Shown here: piece after piece, positions 1 through 5,927 of the stretch | How the letters are laid out: each line of letters begins with the position of its first letter | Numbering within the stretch: position 1 is the stretch's first letter | Assembly (NCBI GenBank): GCA_021156225.1 | Contig: JAJNBN010000367.1 | Location: 1-6,277, forward strand | Origin: Verrucomicrobiota bacterium | Lineage (GTDB): Bacteria; Verrucomicrobiota; Verrucomicrobiia; Limisphaerales; JAEYXS01 | Direction: 5' to 3' | DNA: 6,277 nt | Notes under the pieces: model-generated | Database searches by the model: none | The model's input: the letters and a program-made list of their open reading frames with translations, nothing else | Told to the model about the DNA's origin: nothing | Translations under genes and position numbers: made by a program

Positions 1-1680
1 CTCGATCTTCGCCACATCATCCTTCGGCCCATCTCGTATCACGCGTTCAGCCAAAGCCTGGGCGAGTTCGTAATACGCCTGATCATTCAATAGCGTCAAT
101 GCTTGCAACGGTGTATTGGAACGTGGCCGCCGTGTGCACGCGCTGAAACCATCCGGCGCATCGAACACCATCAGTGCCGGGTTCGGCGTGGCTCGCCAGA
201 AGAAAGTATACATCCCGCGACGATACCGGTCCTCGCCCGTGCTGGGTATCCACTCACGCTTCATCTGGCCCAAAGACATCACGCCATCTGGCTGCGGCGG
301 GAATACACTCGGTCCGCCCACCTTGCGCGTGAGCAAACCACTCGCTGACAGCGCCGAGTCCCGCACCAGTTCCGCCTCCAGCCGCAAACGATTCTGCCGC
401 GCCAGCAACTTGTTCGTCGGGTCCACCGTTTCCAGATCTTTGCGCACATTGGATGATTGACGATACGTCGCCGAGTTCACGATCAGTTCATGGATATGTT
501 TCTGGCTCCACCCGTGCTCCATGAATTCCACCGCCAGCCAGTCGAGCAGCTCCTGATTCTTGGGCAACGCACCTTGCGAACCGAAATCATTCTCCGTCTC
601 CACGATACCGCTGCCGAAATACACCTGCCAGATGCGATTCACCGTCACCCGCGCCGTCAACGGGTTTTGCTTGTCCACCAGCCAGCGCGCCAGATCGAGT
701 CGGTTGGGCTTCTCCGCCTTCAACGGATGCAACACCTTCAACACTCCTGGCATCATCTTATCTGCCGGACGCGTGAAATCACCTTTGATGAACAGGAACG
801 TATCCCGCGGCTCCTTGCGTTCTTGCATCACCAGTGCCGTCGTGACGCTGGGTAGCGATTTTTTCAGCTTCGCCGCATCCGCCTGCATCTTTTTATAATC
901 CGAGTTTTCGGCCAGCCTCGCCTCCACCAGCAATTTCTTCTGTGCCGCCGTGCGCTGTTCGGCCGGCAGTTCCAGCACCTTCAGCACCTCAGGTTTCAAT
1001 TTCTTCCGCGCTGACTCGTCCAATCCCCCTTCCCATTCCGACAGCTTGCTCTCGGTTGTCTTGGCCATCGCCGCCACCTCCGCCTCCAGCCGTTTCACCT
1101 TGTCGCGATGCTCGGCCAGCTTCTGTTCATCTTCCGGCGTCGCCACGTTCAGCGTCGGTTCCTCCGCGTTGTTCAGAAACGCGAACATCTGGTAATACTC
1201 CTTGTGCGAGATGGGATCGAACTTGTGATCATGACATTGCGCGCAACCCACCGTGAGCCCCAGAAACACCGTACTCGTCGTCGCCACCCGATCAAAGATG
1301 GACTCGATACGGAACTGCTCCTTGTCGATGCCGCCTTCCTGGTTGATCTGCGTATTACGATGAAACCCCGTCGCGATTTTCTGTTCCGCAGTCGCATTCG
1401 GCAGCATGTCCCCCGCCAGTTGTTCGATAGTGAACTGGTCGAACGGCATATCACTGTTCAACGCGTTGATCACCCAATCGCGATACCGCCACATCTGGCG
1501 CGGCGCATCGATGCTGTAACCGTTGGAATCACCATACCGCGCCCCATCCAGCCAATGCCGCGCCCAGCGCTCGCCGAAATGCGGCGTGGCGATCAATTGC
1601 TTCACCCACGCCTCGTAGGCCAGCCCGCTCTTATTCGCTGAATAGGTATCCACCTCGCTCAACGTCGGCGGCAACCCCAT
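1..1680 (-). CDS. PSCyt2-PSD1 (DUF1549/DUF1553) C-terminal part of a split PVC cytochrome protein, partial at left edge
   Basis: This frame stays open for 560 codons from an ATG at 1680 to the window edge. Residues 2-11 (GLPPTLSEVD) and 34-45 (HFGERWARHWLD) are the typical DUF1549 (PSCyt2) signatures. A CxxCH heme-type motif, CAQCH, is at 146-150, followed by DHKFDPI. A charged, Lys/Glu/Ala-rich segment likely to form a coiled coil spans about 181-300. DUF1553 (PSD1) begins near 325, with NRIWQ at 348-352 and TRRPRSNTPLQAL at 516-528. The protein continues beyond the window. In this family the module belongs to secreted proteins of Planctomycetes and Verrucomicrobia, and an electron-transfer role in extracytoplasmic oxidation is presumed, not proven. 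It should be the continuation of the heme domain at 1631-2134, but the frames differ and the first roughly 40 residues of DUF1549 are missing. The ATG at 1680 lies exactly at the break and has no clear ribosome binding site, so independent translation is doubtful; alone it would lack a signal peptide. Confidence 0.85.
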   Translation of the reverse strand, partial: MGLPPTLSEVDTYSANKSGLAYEAWVKQLIATPHFGERWARHWLDGARYGDSNGYSIDAPRQMWRYRDWVINALNSDMPFDQFTIEQLAGDMLPNATAEQKIATGFHRNTQINQEGGIDKEQFRIESIFDRVATTSTVFLGLTVGCAQCHDHKFDPISHKEYYQMFAFLNNAEEPTLNVATPEDEQKLAEHRDKVKRLEAEVAAMAKTTESKLSEWEGGLDESARKKLKPEVLKVLELPAEQRTAAQKKLLVEARLAENSDYKKMQADAAKLKKSLPSVTTALVMQERKEPRDTFLFIKGDFTRPADKMMPGVLKVLHPLKAEKPNRLDLARWLVDKQNPLTARVTVNRIWQVYFGSGIVETENDFGSQGALPKNQELLDWLAVEFMEHGWSQKHIHELIVNSATYRQSSNVRKDLETVDPTNKLLARQNRLRLEAELVRDSALSASGLLTRKVGGPSVFPPQPDGVMSLGQMKREWIPSTGEDRYRRGMYTFFWRATPNPALMVFDAPDGFSACTRRPRSNTPLQALTLLNDQAYYELAQALAERVIRDGPKDDVAKIE

Positions 1681-2134
1681 TCTTGTCTTTCACTGATGGA
1701 ATGGCCGGACGCTGCGGCACTTGATACGCCCAATGCGCCTTGGCGGACGCATACATATCCTGCGGCGCATCGTTCGCCGGGGCTACCGCCCCTTCATCAA
1801 TCCACTTCGCGATCGTCGCGATATCCGCTTCTGAAAGCGGGGACATCTTCAGCGGCATCTGCTTCAGTTCCGGCGCGATACCGCGCACTGCCTGGATCAA
1901 CCGGCTCTCACTGCTCTTTCCGGGCACAATGGCCGGACCACGCTCGCCGCCCTTCAGCGCAAACGCCACCGTATCCAGCCGCATCTCGGATTTCTGCTCC
2001 GCTGCGCCGTGGCATTTGTAGCAATTACGCGCGAGGATGGGTTTCACCTCTTTCACATAATCCACCGCCGCGCTCGCCGACATTACGCCCGCGACCAGCA
2101 AGATCAGACCGGCAATGATGCCATTTCTTACCAT
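1631..2134 (-). CDS. PSCyt1 N-terminal fragment: signal peptide plus c-type cytochrome domain, truncated by frameshift
   Basis: The start at 2134 is chosen because it gives a 167-residue product opening with a classic signal peptide (MVRNG, hydrophobic residues 6-18, likely cleavage after A20-S-A-A23). An in-frame upstream ATG at 2320 only adds a low-complexity stretch from the purine-rich tract. The mature part starts DYVKEVKPILARNCYKCHG, with heme motif CYKCH at 38-42. It continues through MRLDT, IVPGKSSESRLI and LSEADIATIAKWIDEGA, all hallmarks of the Planctomycete cytochrome c (PSCyt1) domain. After HWAYQVPQRPAIPSVKDKN (ending at residue 152) the family normally enters DUF1549. Here the frame instead carries 15 unrelated residues and a TAA at 1631-1633, while DUF1549 resumes at GLPP in the neighbouring frame from 1677. 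The fragment is expected to be exported, but without PSCyt2/PSD1 the protein is probably non-functional unless the break is a sequencing or assembly error. No good Shine-Dalgarno precedes the start. Confidence 0.8.
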   Translation of the reverse strand: MVRNGIIAGLILLVAGVMSASAAVDYVKEVKPILARNCYKCHGAAEQKSEMRLDTVAFALKGGERGPAIVPGKSSESRLIQAVRGIAPELKQMPLKMSPLSEADIATIAKWIDEGAVAPANDAPQDMYASAKAHWAYQVPQRPAIPSVKDKNGVAADVERGGYLFSE

Positions 2135-2223
2135 GTTTAAAAAATTAGGTTGTACCGCCCCAATATAACCAATCCACGTAAAAGGAACATGCAAAATCCC
2201 GCCAACCCGATGTGTCATTCTGT

Positions 2224-2323
2224 AGCCCCTGTTTCCCGCCTCCCACTCTTTGCTGTTTCTCATTTTCCGCCCTTCCGCTTTCTTCAGTTTCTGTCCCGCT
2301 TCAACTTTTCTGCCTCCCACTCT
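2224..2323. repeat. Degenerate 7-base periodic polypyrimidine/polypurine tract
   Basis: On the plus strand only 18 of these 100 bases are purines, and they recur at about 7-base intervals: 2319, 2312, 2303-2304, 2298, 2293, 2286-2287, 2277, 2269, 2262, 2255, 2252, 2245, 2238, 2231 and 2224-2225. Several steps are exactly 7 (2319 to 2312; 2269, 2262, 2255; 2252, 2245, 2238, 2231, 2224). The 12-mer GCCTCCCACTCT occurs twice, at 2238-2249 and 2312-2323. The minus strand is open through the tract and would extend the PSCyt1 fragment, but the resulting Lys/Arg/Glu-rich peptide lies before the signal peptide and is unlikely to be translated. Function unknown; it abuts the hairpin at 2328. Confidence 0.65.
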
Positions 2324-2327
2324 ACCT

Positions 2328-2367
2328 AGGGACCTAGGACATCCGCTGTCCTAGGTCCCTTTTTTTT
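2328..2367 (+). terminator. Perfect 14-bp hairpin with T8 tail (intrinsic-terminator shape, plus strand)
   Basis: The arm AGGGACCTAGGACA (2328-2341) pairs perfectly with TGTCCTAGGTCCCT (2347-2360) around the 5-base loop TCCGC, and the plus strand then continues as T residues to 2367. This is the canonical Rho-independent terminator layout for plus-strand transcription. However, both flanking genes are on the minus strand and no plus-strand gene ends here. On the minus strand the hairpin follows an A-run and has no U-run after it, so termination in that direction would be weaker. A third CCTAGG copy sits just outside the stem at 2325-2330. It could instead be a palindromic repeat element. Confidence 0.6.
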
Positions 2368-2438
2368 GAAATCATTCTTAAAACCCACAACCAATTTAAC
2401 CTGAATGACTTACAACTAAAAAATCCTCAAGAATCTGA

Positions 2439-2561
2439 AAAGTCGCAAAAAAGAGTCCCTCGGATCATGAGTTACCTGCCCGTCTCGCCCAGTACACGTT
2501 TCATCCCTCTCGCCCGCATCGGAACCATGAGCGTAGAGGGATGAAAAACTTTGGCGACTTT
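2439..2561. repeat. Nested inverted repeats just downstream of the propeller-cytochrome gene
   Basis: An outer pair, AAAGTCGC (2439-2446) and GCGACTTT (2554-2561), encloses an inner perfect 12-bp pair, TTTCATCCCTCT (2499-2510) and AGAGGGATGAAA (2535-2546). The inner stem extends by CGC/GCG (2511-2513 with 2531-2533) across a single bulged T at 2534. Short direct repeats also occur: TCTCGCCC at 2483-2490 and 2508-2515, and CATGAG at 2466-2471 and 2526-2531. Read on the minus strand, the structure begins about 8 bases after the stop codon of the 873-residue gene and ends with a T6 run (2448-2453 complement). It could therefore act as that gene's 3' end, although the 12-bp stem is not itself followed by a U-run. 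It could also be a dispersed non-coding repeat. Confidence 0.55.
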
Positions 2562-2569
2562 CGTCAGAC

Positions 2570-5191
2570 TTATTTGAACATCTTGTTCTTCGGATCGCCC
2601 CCGCTCAGCACATAGGCCGCGAGATCAAGTATCTCCTCCTCCGTGAGCATGTTCAGCAATCCCTCCGGCATCGGCGACACCTTGGAATGCTCCATCTTCA
2701 CCACCTGCTTGCGATCCACGCCGATGCGCTGGTTCGGGTCCGTGAGATCTGTGTTCACCTGCACGGTATCGCCGTTCAGGTTCACGATGATGCCAGAGAT
2801 GGTATCGCCATCCGCTTTCGTGAGCACCACCGGCACGAACTGCTCGTTGATCTCCTTGCTCGGATCGATGATCTGCTCCAGGAAATCCCGCGTATTGTAG
2901 CGCCCGCCCGCACCCGTCAGGTCCGGACCAGTCATGCCGCCTTCGTTGCCGAAGCGATGACACGCAAAGCACGCCCCCGCCCCGAACATCTTGCGGCCGT
3001 TCTCGAAATTGCGGCCCTTGAGTTCCTTGCTCGCCAGCGCCGTCACATCCTTCATCGACCACTCTTTCACCATGCTGCGACCGGCAAACGCCTCGGCCAA
3101 TGCTTCCAGCGGCGATTTCTTCACCGGCTTCTTCGCCAGCACATCCGCCAGCGCGACTTTCTCTTCCGCGCTCAACGTCGCCTCGGAATCATTACGGATG
3201 AATTCGATGAACTTCTCGAAACTCGCCCCGCCGCGATAATTCGCCGCGCGCAGGAACCAGTTGAACTGCTCCGTGCGCAGCTCCTTGGTCCAGCCCGCCT
3301 TCAGCATGCGCAAGGACCGCGCATACTCCATCTGCTCTTCCTGGCCGGGAGCCGATTTGATCGCCGCCATGCCCTTCGCCGCGATGGTCGGTGACTGCAC
3401 CGCCACCAGCGTCTCGCACAGCATCCAGTTGAGCGGGAAATTCTCCGCCGGGAACAGCGGGTCCAGCTTCGCGATGATGCGCTGCGTCGTGGCCGTGTCC
3501 GGCTGGCCGAAACGCACGAGACAGATCTCATAGGTACGAAGCATTGTCAGCCGTTGCTCCTGATTCAGTTTCTTCCATTCCAGCTTGTCCAGCGCGCCAT
3601 AGATCTTCGCCGCGATGGCCATATCCACCGGCGGATCGGTCGGCTTGCGGTGCTGCGGGTCGATGCCCGTGATGCGTGCCAGTCCCATCAACGCCTCCAC
3701 CTGCTTGCCCGCGTTCTTCTCGCTCAAAGCCTTGTCCGCCCAAGCCGCATACGGCTGCCATTCCAGTGCTGTCCGTGCCGCCCAGCGCAGATACCGGTCA
3801 CTGCTGTCCAGGTGCGGCCACGCCGCCGTAATGGCCTTCGGGTCCGCCTTGCCATGATACGCCTCCAGCGAATGCCGCACCGCCCGCGCCTTGGCCGCCG
3901 CAGAATCCCCTTTAGGTTTCACGGACGCAGTGGATTCACTGCCCGTGTAAGTCACGCGATAAAGCCCCGACTGCACCTTGCGTCCGCCGATGGCAAAATA
4001 CATCGCCCCGTCCTGCGGATGGATGATCGCATCCGTCAGCGGCAGCGGCGCGCCGGAGATGAATTCCTCACGCGTGGCCGTGTAGCTGGAACCATCCGGC
4101 TTCAGATGCACCGCGTAGAGCTTGCCCCAGCTCCAGTCGAGGATGTAGAACGCCTCCTGATACTTCGCCGGAAACTTCGCGCCATAACCAAACGTCACTC
4201 CCGTCGGCGAGCCCGGTCCGATGTTCACCACCGCCCCGAGATTGTCCGCATACCACTCCGGCCGCTTGCCCGCGCCATTGCGCCAGCCGTATTCGCTGCC
4301 GCTGGTCACGTGATTCACGCGTGTGGGCCGGTACCAGGACGTGTTGAAATCATACTCCATGTCCGCGTCATACGTGAACAACTCGCCATCCCGATTGAAC
4401 GCCCCGTCGAAGATGTTCCGGTAACCTGAGGAGTAAGCCTCAAAATCTTTTCCATCGAGCGACACGCGATAGATGATGCCGCCTGGTCCCAGCACCTCGC
4501 GCATGAACCCGCGCCCATCCGGCATGCGTGGCAGCACATGATCCTCACCCCACACCAGCGGCACGCGCGAAGAGCTGAACTGCGTCGGCTTCGTGCCGTT
4601 GCCCGTGATGAGGAAGAGCGATTTGTTATCCGGCGCGGGCACGATGGCATGCACGCCATGATCGCCGCGCGCCTGCATCTCCCGCAGCAACTCCACCTTG
4701 TCGAGCGTGTCATCGCCCTTGGACGACGTGATGCGATAAAGCCCGCTCGGGATCTTGTTCTCGTAATCGTTCACCGCCGCATAGAGCCCGTTATTGAACC
4801 AAAGCAGACCGTTCACCGCCCGGATGGCCGCCGGGATCTTCTCGATATTCGCCGCCTGTAAGGGCTGGCCTGGCGCGGGCGGCGCGAAACGATACAGCCC
4901 GCCGTATTGATCGCTCGCGATGATGCGTCCCTTCCCATCAGTGCACAGATTGACCCATGAACCTTCCTCCGCTGCTGGCACCGAGTAGAGCAGCTCCACC
5001 TGAAAATCCTTCATCGCCTTGATGCGCGAGATCGGCGTGGCCTTGTTCTCATTCACCGCCGGTCCGGCCGTTTGTCGGGGCGCGGCTTTCTTGGCCTTCT
5101 CCTTCTGTTTGGGGTCCGCCGCATTTTGGGCAGAGACGGTCAAAAGACCGAATGTCAGCGTCAGGGCAGCACACTTGAGCAAGATATTCAT
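2570..5191 (-). CDS. Secreted PVC-type dehydrogenase-like beta-propeller with C-terminal heme-binding (cytochrome c) domain
   Basis: This intact 873-residue protein starts with a signal peptide (MNILLKC, hydrophobic to about residue 20, ending VSA) and a Lys/Ala/Pro-rich linker. Residues about 55-425 form a sorbosone/glucose-dehydrogenase-like beta-propeller, the Pirellula/Verrucomicrobium 'putative membrane-bound dehydrogenase' type. Its hallmark block is at 274-294 (YDADMEYDF, WYRPTR, H294), followed by SGSEYGWR and GPGSPTGVTFGYGAKFP. Residues about 435-725 are helix-rich and resemble HEAT-like repeats. The C-terminal domain, from about 730, is the Pirellula/Verrucomicrobium heme-binding type. 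It has CFACH at 741-745, then GGMTGPDLTG, the IDPSKEINEQF block and MPEGLLNMLTEEEILDLAAYV, which could supply the distal methionine. It probably acts in the periplasm, passing electrons from an oxidised organic substrate to heme; the substrate cannot be read from sequence. The start fits the signal peptide, but no Shine-Dalgarno is evident. The gene is separated from the downstream PSCyt1 gene by about 435 bases, so cotranscription is uncertain. Confidence 0.92.
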   Translation of the reverse strand: MNILLKCAALTLTFGLLTVSAQNAADPKQKEKAKKAAPRQTAGPAVNENKATPISRIKAMKDFQVELLYSVPAAEEGSWVNLCTDGKGRIIASDQYGGLYRFAPPAPGQPLQAANIEKIPAAIRAVNGLLWFNNGLYAAVNDYENKIPSGLYRITSSKGDDTLDKVELLREMQARGDHGVHAIVPAPDNKSLFLITGNGTKPTQFSSSRVPLVWGEDHVLPRMPDGRGFMREVLGPGGIIYRVSLDGKDFEAYSSGYRNIFDGAFNRDGELFTYDADMEYDFNTSWYRPTRVNHVTSGSEYGWRNGAGKRPEWYADNLGAVVNIGPGSPTGVTFGYGAKFPAKYQEAFYILDWSWGKLYAVHLKPDGSSYTATREEFISGAPLPLTDAIIHPQDGAMYFAIGGRKVQSGLYRVTYTGSESTASVKPKGDSAAAKARAVRHSLEAYHGKADPKAITAAWPHLDSSDRYLRWAARTALEWQPYAAWADKALSEKNAGKQVEALMGLARITGIDPQHRKPTDPPVDMAIAAKIYGALDKLEWKKLNQEQRLTMLRTYEICLVRFGQPDTATTQRIIAKLDPLFPAENFPLNWMLCETLVAVQSPTIAAKGMAAIKSAPGQEEQMEYARSLRMLKAGWTKELRTEQFNWFLRAANYRGGASFEKFIEFIRNDSEATLSAEEKVALADVLAKKPVKKSPLEALAEAFAGRSMVKEWSMKDVTALASKELKGRNFENGRKMFGAGACFACHRFGNEGGMTGPDLTGAGGRYNTRDFLEQIIDPSKEINEQFVPVVLTKADGDTISGIIVNLNGDTVQVNTDLTDPNQRIGVDRKQVVKMEHSKVSPMPEGLLNMLTEEEILDLAAYVLSGGDPKNKMFK

Positions 5192-5523
5192 AGGACTTGG
5201 CGATGATTAGAGCAGAAGTCCCGCTAAGTGCAAACCGGGAGTCGATTCCGCATGAAAATAAACCCACCCCATACTCCGATTTTATCTGGCACCTTCTGAC
5301 TGCCCATCCCGTCTGGCATGACCAACTCGTTTCCGGCGCCAACTATGAAAACCCCTCATGATGCGCTTATAGCGTCAATCCGATGGCCGCCACCTGTCGT
5401 TCTGGAAAACAGCACTACGCCCGGCGGTTTGACCCGGCCGGACGCGTCTCATGCTGTGGCCTCTGCATGAATTCTACATTTCGTTTCCCGATTCCTCAGG
5501 ACGAGGCCACGCCACAAGATAGC
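5192..5523. other. Intergenic region upstream of the propeller-cytochrome gene
   Basis: No convincing coding region is seen on either strand; the short open frames lack family-like composition. It should contain the promoter of the 873-residue gene. On the minus strand a TAAAAT box occurs within GATAAAATCGG, about 80 bases before the start, but without a good -35. An 8-bp inverted repeat, GTGGCCTC (5456-5463) and GAGGCCAC (5503-5510), lies just downstream of the small membrane protein stop. A short CGCT-TAT-AGCG hairpin is at 5364-5374. Neither has a U-run. Confidence 0.5.
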
Positions 5524-5649
5524 CTATTTGCCAAGCGCTTTGGCGATGAAGAAAATCAGGATTGCTCCGCCGATGCCGCCACCCAGAATCAAATAAAGCA
5601 ATGACCAGCCAGCAGCTCCGAATAAGGGTATTAAGATTAATGTGCTCAT
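5524..5649 (-). CDS. 41-residue hydrophobic small membrane protein
   Basis: An ATG at 5647-5649 opens a 41-codon frame ending in TAG at 5524-5526. The product begins MSTLILIPLFGAAGW, is hydrophobic from residue 3 to 36, carries a glycine-rich centre GGGIGG at 23-28 and ends in a basic tail, IAKALGK. This is the composition of a genuine small inner-membrane protein with one long or two short helices packed by glycines, positive end probably cytoplasmic. The longer overlapping frame on the same strand (5474-5731) has no such organisation. A consensus TATAAT lies about 57 bases upstream on the same strand. There is no Shine-Dalgarno at proper spacing; a G5 run is only one base from the ATG. I do not recognise the family, and no function can be assigned. 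The gene lies alone between two palindrome-bearing spacers. Confidence 0.6.
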   Translation of the reverse strand: MSTLILIPLFGAAGWSLLYLILGGGIGGAILIFFIAKALGK

Positions 5650-5705
5650 ACCCCCATCTGTAGCCTAACCAATGCCAGCTCCATTTCTGGGCAAAAACGC
5701 CAATA

Positions 5706-5734
5706 ATTATACGCTTTTCTACCAAATCCATGAA
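5706..5734 (-). promoter_or_regulatory. Candidate promoter of the 41-residue small protein
   Basis: On the minus strand a perfect -10 hexamer TATAAT (5711 down to 5706) follows a weak -35-like TTCATG (5734 down to 5729, three of six consensus bases) at a 17-base spacing. Transcription would start near 5699, giving a leader of about 50 bases before the ATG at 5649. The surrounding sequence is AT-rich compared with the flanks. The assignment rests on the hexamer and its position only. Confidence 0.4.
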
Positions 5735-5738
5735 AATC

Positions 5739-5808
5739 GCGCATGCGCTTTACCCACTCCAGCGTGCGCGATGCACAACTTTTCTGGAGCGTGCCCGTCC
5801 TCGGGCAC
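5739..5808. repeat. Cluster of palindromes (REP-like, possibly two related hairpin units)
   Basis: Four symmetric elements sit in 70 bases: a perfect 10-bp palindrome GCGCATGCGC (5739-5748); CTCCAG (5757-5762) paired with CTGGAG (5784-5789); inside that, GTGC (5764-5767) with GCAC (5773-5776); and GTGCCCG (5791-5797) with CGGGCAC (5802-5808) around TCCT. The last two hairpins both begin with AGCGTGC or GAGCGTGC and end in GCACA, so they look like diverged copies of one unit. A further 5-bp stem, CGGCT/AGCCG, follows at 5829-5845. The cluster lies between the divergent promoter regions of the small protein and the Gfo/Idh/MocA gene. No U-run follows any stem, which argues against a terminator. 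Confidence 0.55.
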
Positions 5809-5927
5809 AGCAACTCCCGCCAACCAGCCGGCTCGAATCTAGCCGAAAAGGAAAATGTATTACGTAAGCCCTCCCCTCCTTTTGCTTGAGCTACACCCCC
5901 AACCATGCAAAATATACCCCATCCAAT

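Larger units (their letters stand above)
2135..2569. other. Structured intergenic region between the two cytochrome genes
   Basis: No convincing gene lies here. From left to right it holds the leader of the PSCyt1 fragment (2135-2223), a pyrimidine-rich periodic tract (2224-2323), a hairpin with a T-run (2328-2367), an AT-rich stretch (2361-2438) and a set of nested inverted repeats (2439-2561). A TATATT hexamer on the minus strand (2162-2167) could be a -10 box for the PSCyt1 gene, but I see no matching -35 at normal spacing. Each main sub-element is listed separately. Confidence 0.7.

Noticed and set aside
1108..1641. 177-codon plus-strand open frame
   Set aside because: It lies opposite the DUF1549 segment, whose minus-strand frame contains conserved family motifs.
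1631..1690. Programmed ribosomal frameshift joining the two cytochrome frames
   Set aside because: A frameshift alone would not restore the roughly 40 conserved residues missing at the join, so deletion or misassembly explains it better.
2135..2320. N-terminal extension of the PSCyt1 fragment to an ATG at 2320
   Set aside because: It places about 62 low-complexity residues from the 7-base periodic tract ahead of a clear signal peptide; the start at 2134 gives a standard exported protein.
2687..3394. 235-codon plus-strand open frame
   Set aside because: Antisense to the same gene; composition is Arg/His-rich with no recognisable motif.
3554..4429. 291-codon plus-strand open frame inside the propeller-cytochrome gene
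   Set aside because: It is antisense to a well-supported gene; its Arg/His/Pro-rich translation is typical of the complement of GC-rich coding DNA and shows no domain.
5049..5342. 97-codon minus-strand open frame across the start of the 873-residue gene
   Set aside because: It overlaps the signal peptide region out of frame; the CPDA and CPKC cysteines are chance products of frame shift.
5345..5470. 41-codon plus-strand frame from ATG at 5345
   Set aside because: No hydrophobic, structural or family-like pattern and no start signals; composition resembles GC-rich spacer.
5474..5731. 85-codon minus-strand open frame overlapping the 41-residue gene
   Set aside because: It is in a different frame, crosses the candidate promoter and has no coherent membrane or domain organisation, unlike the 41-residue frame.
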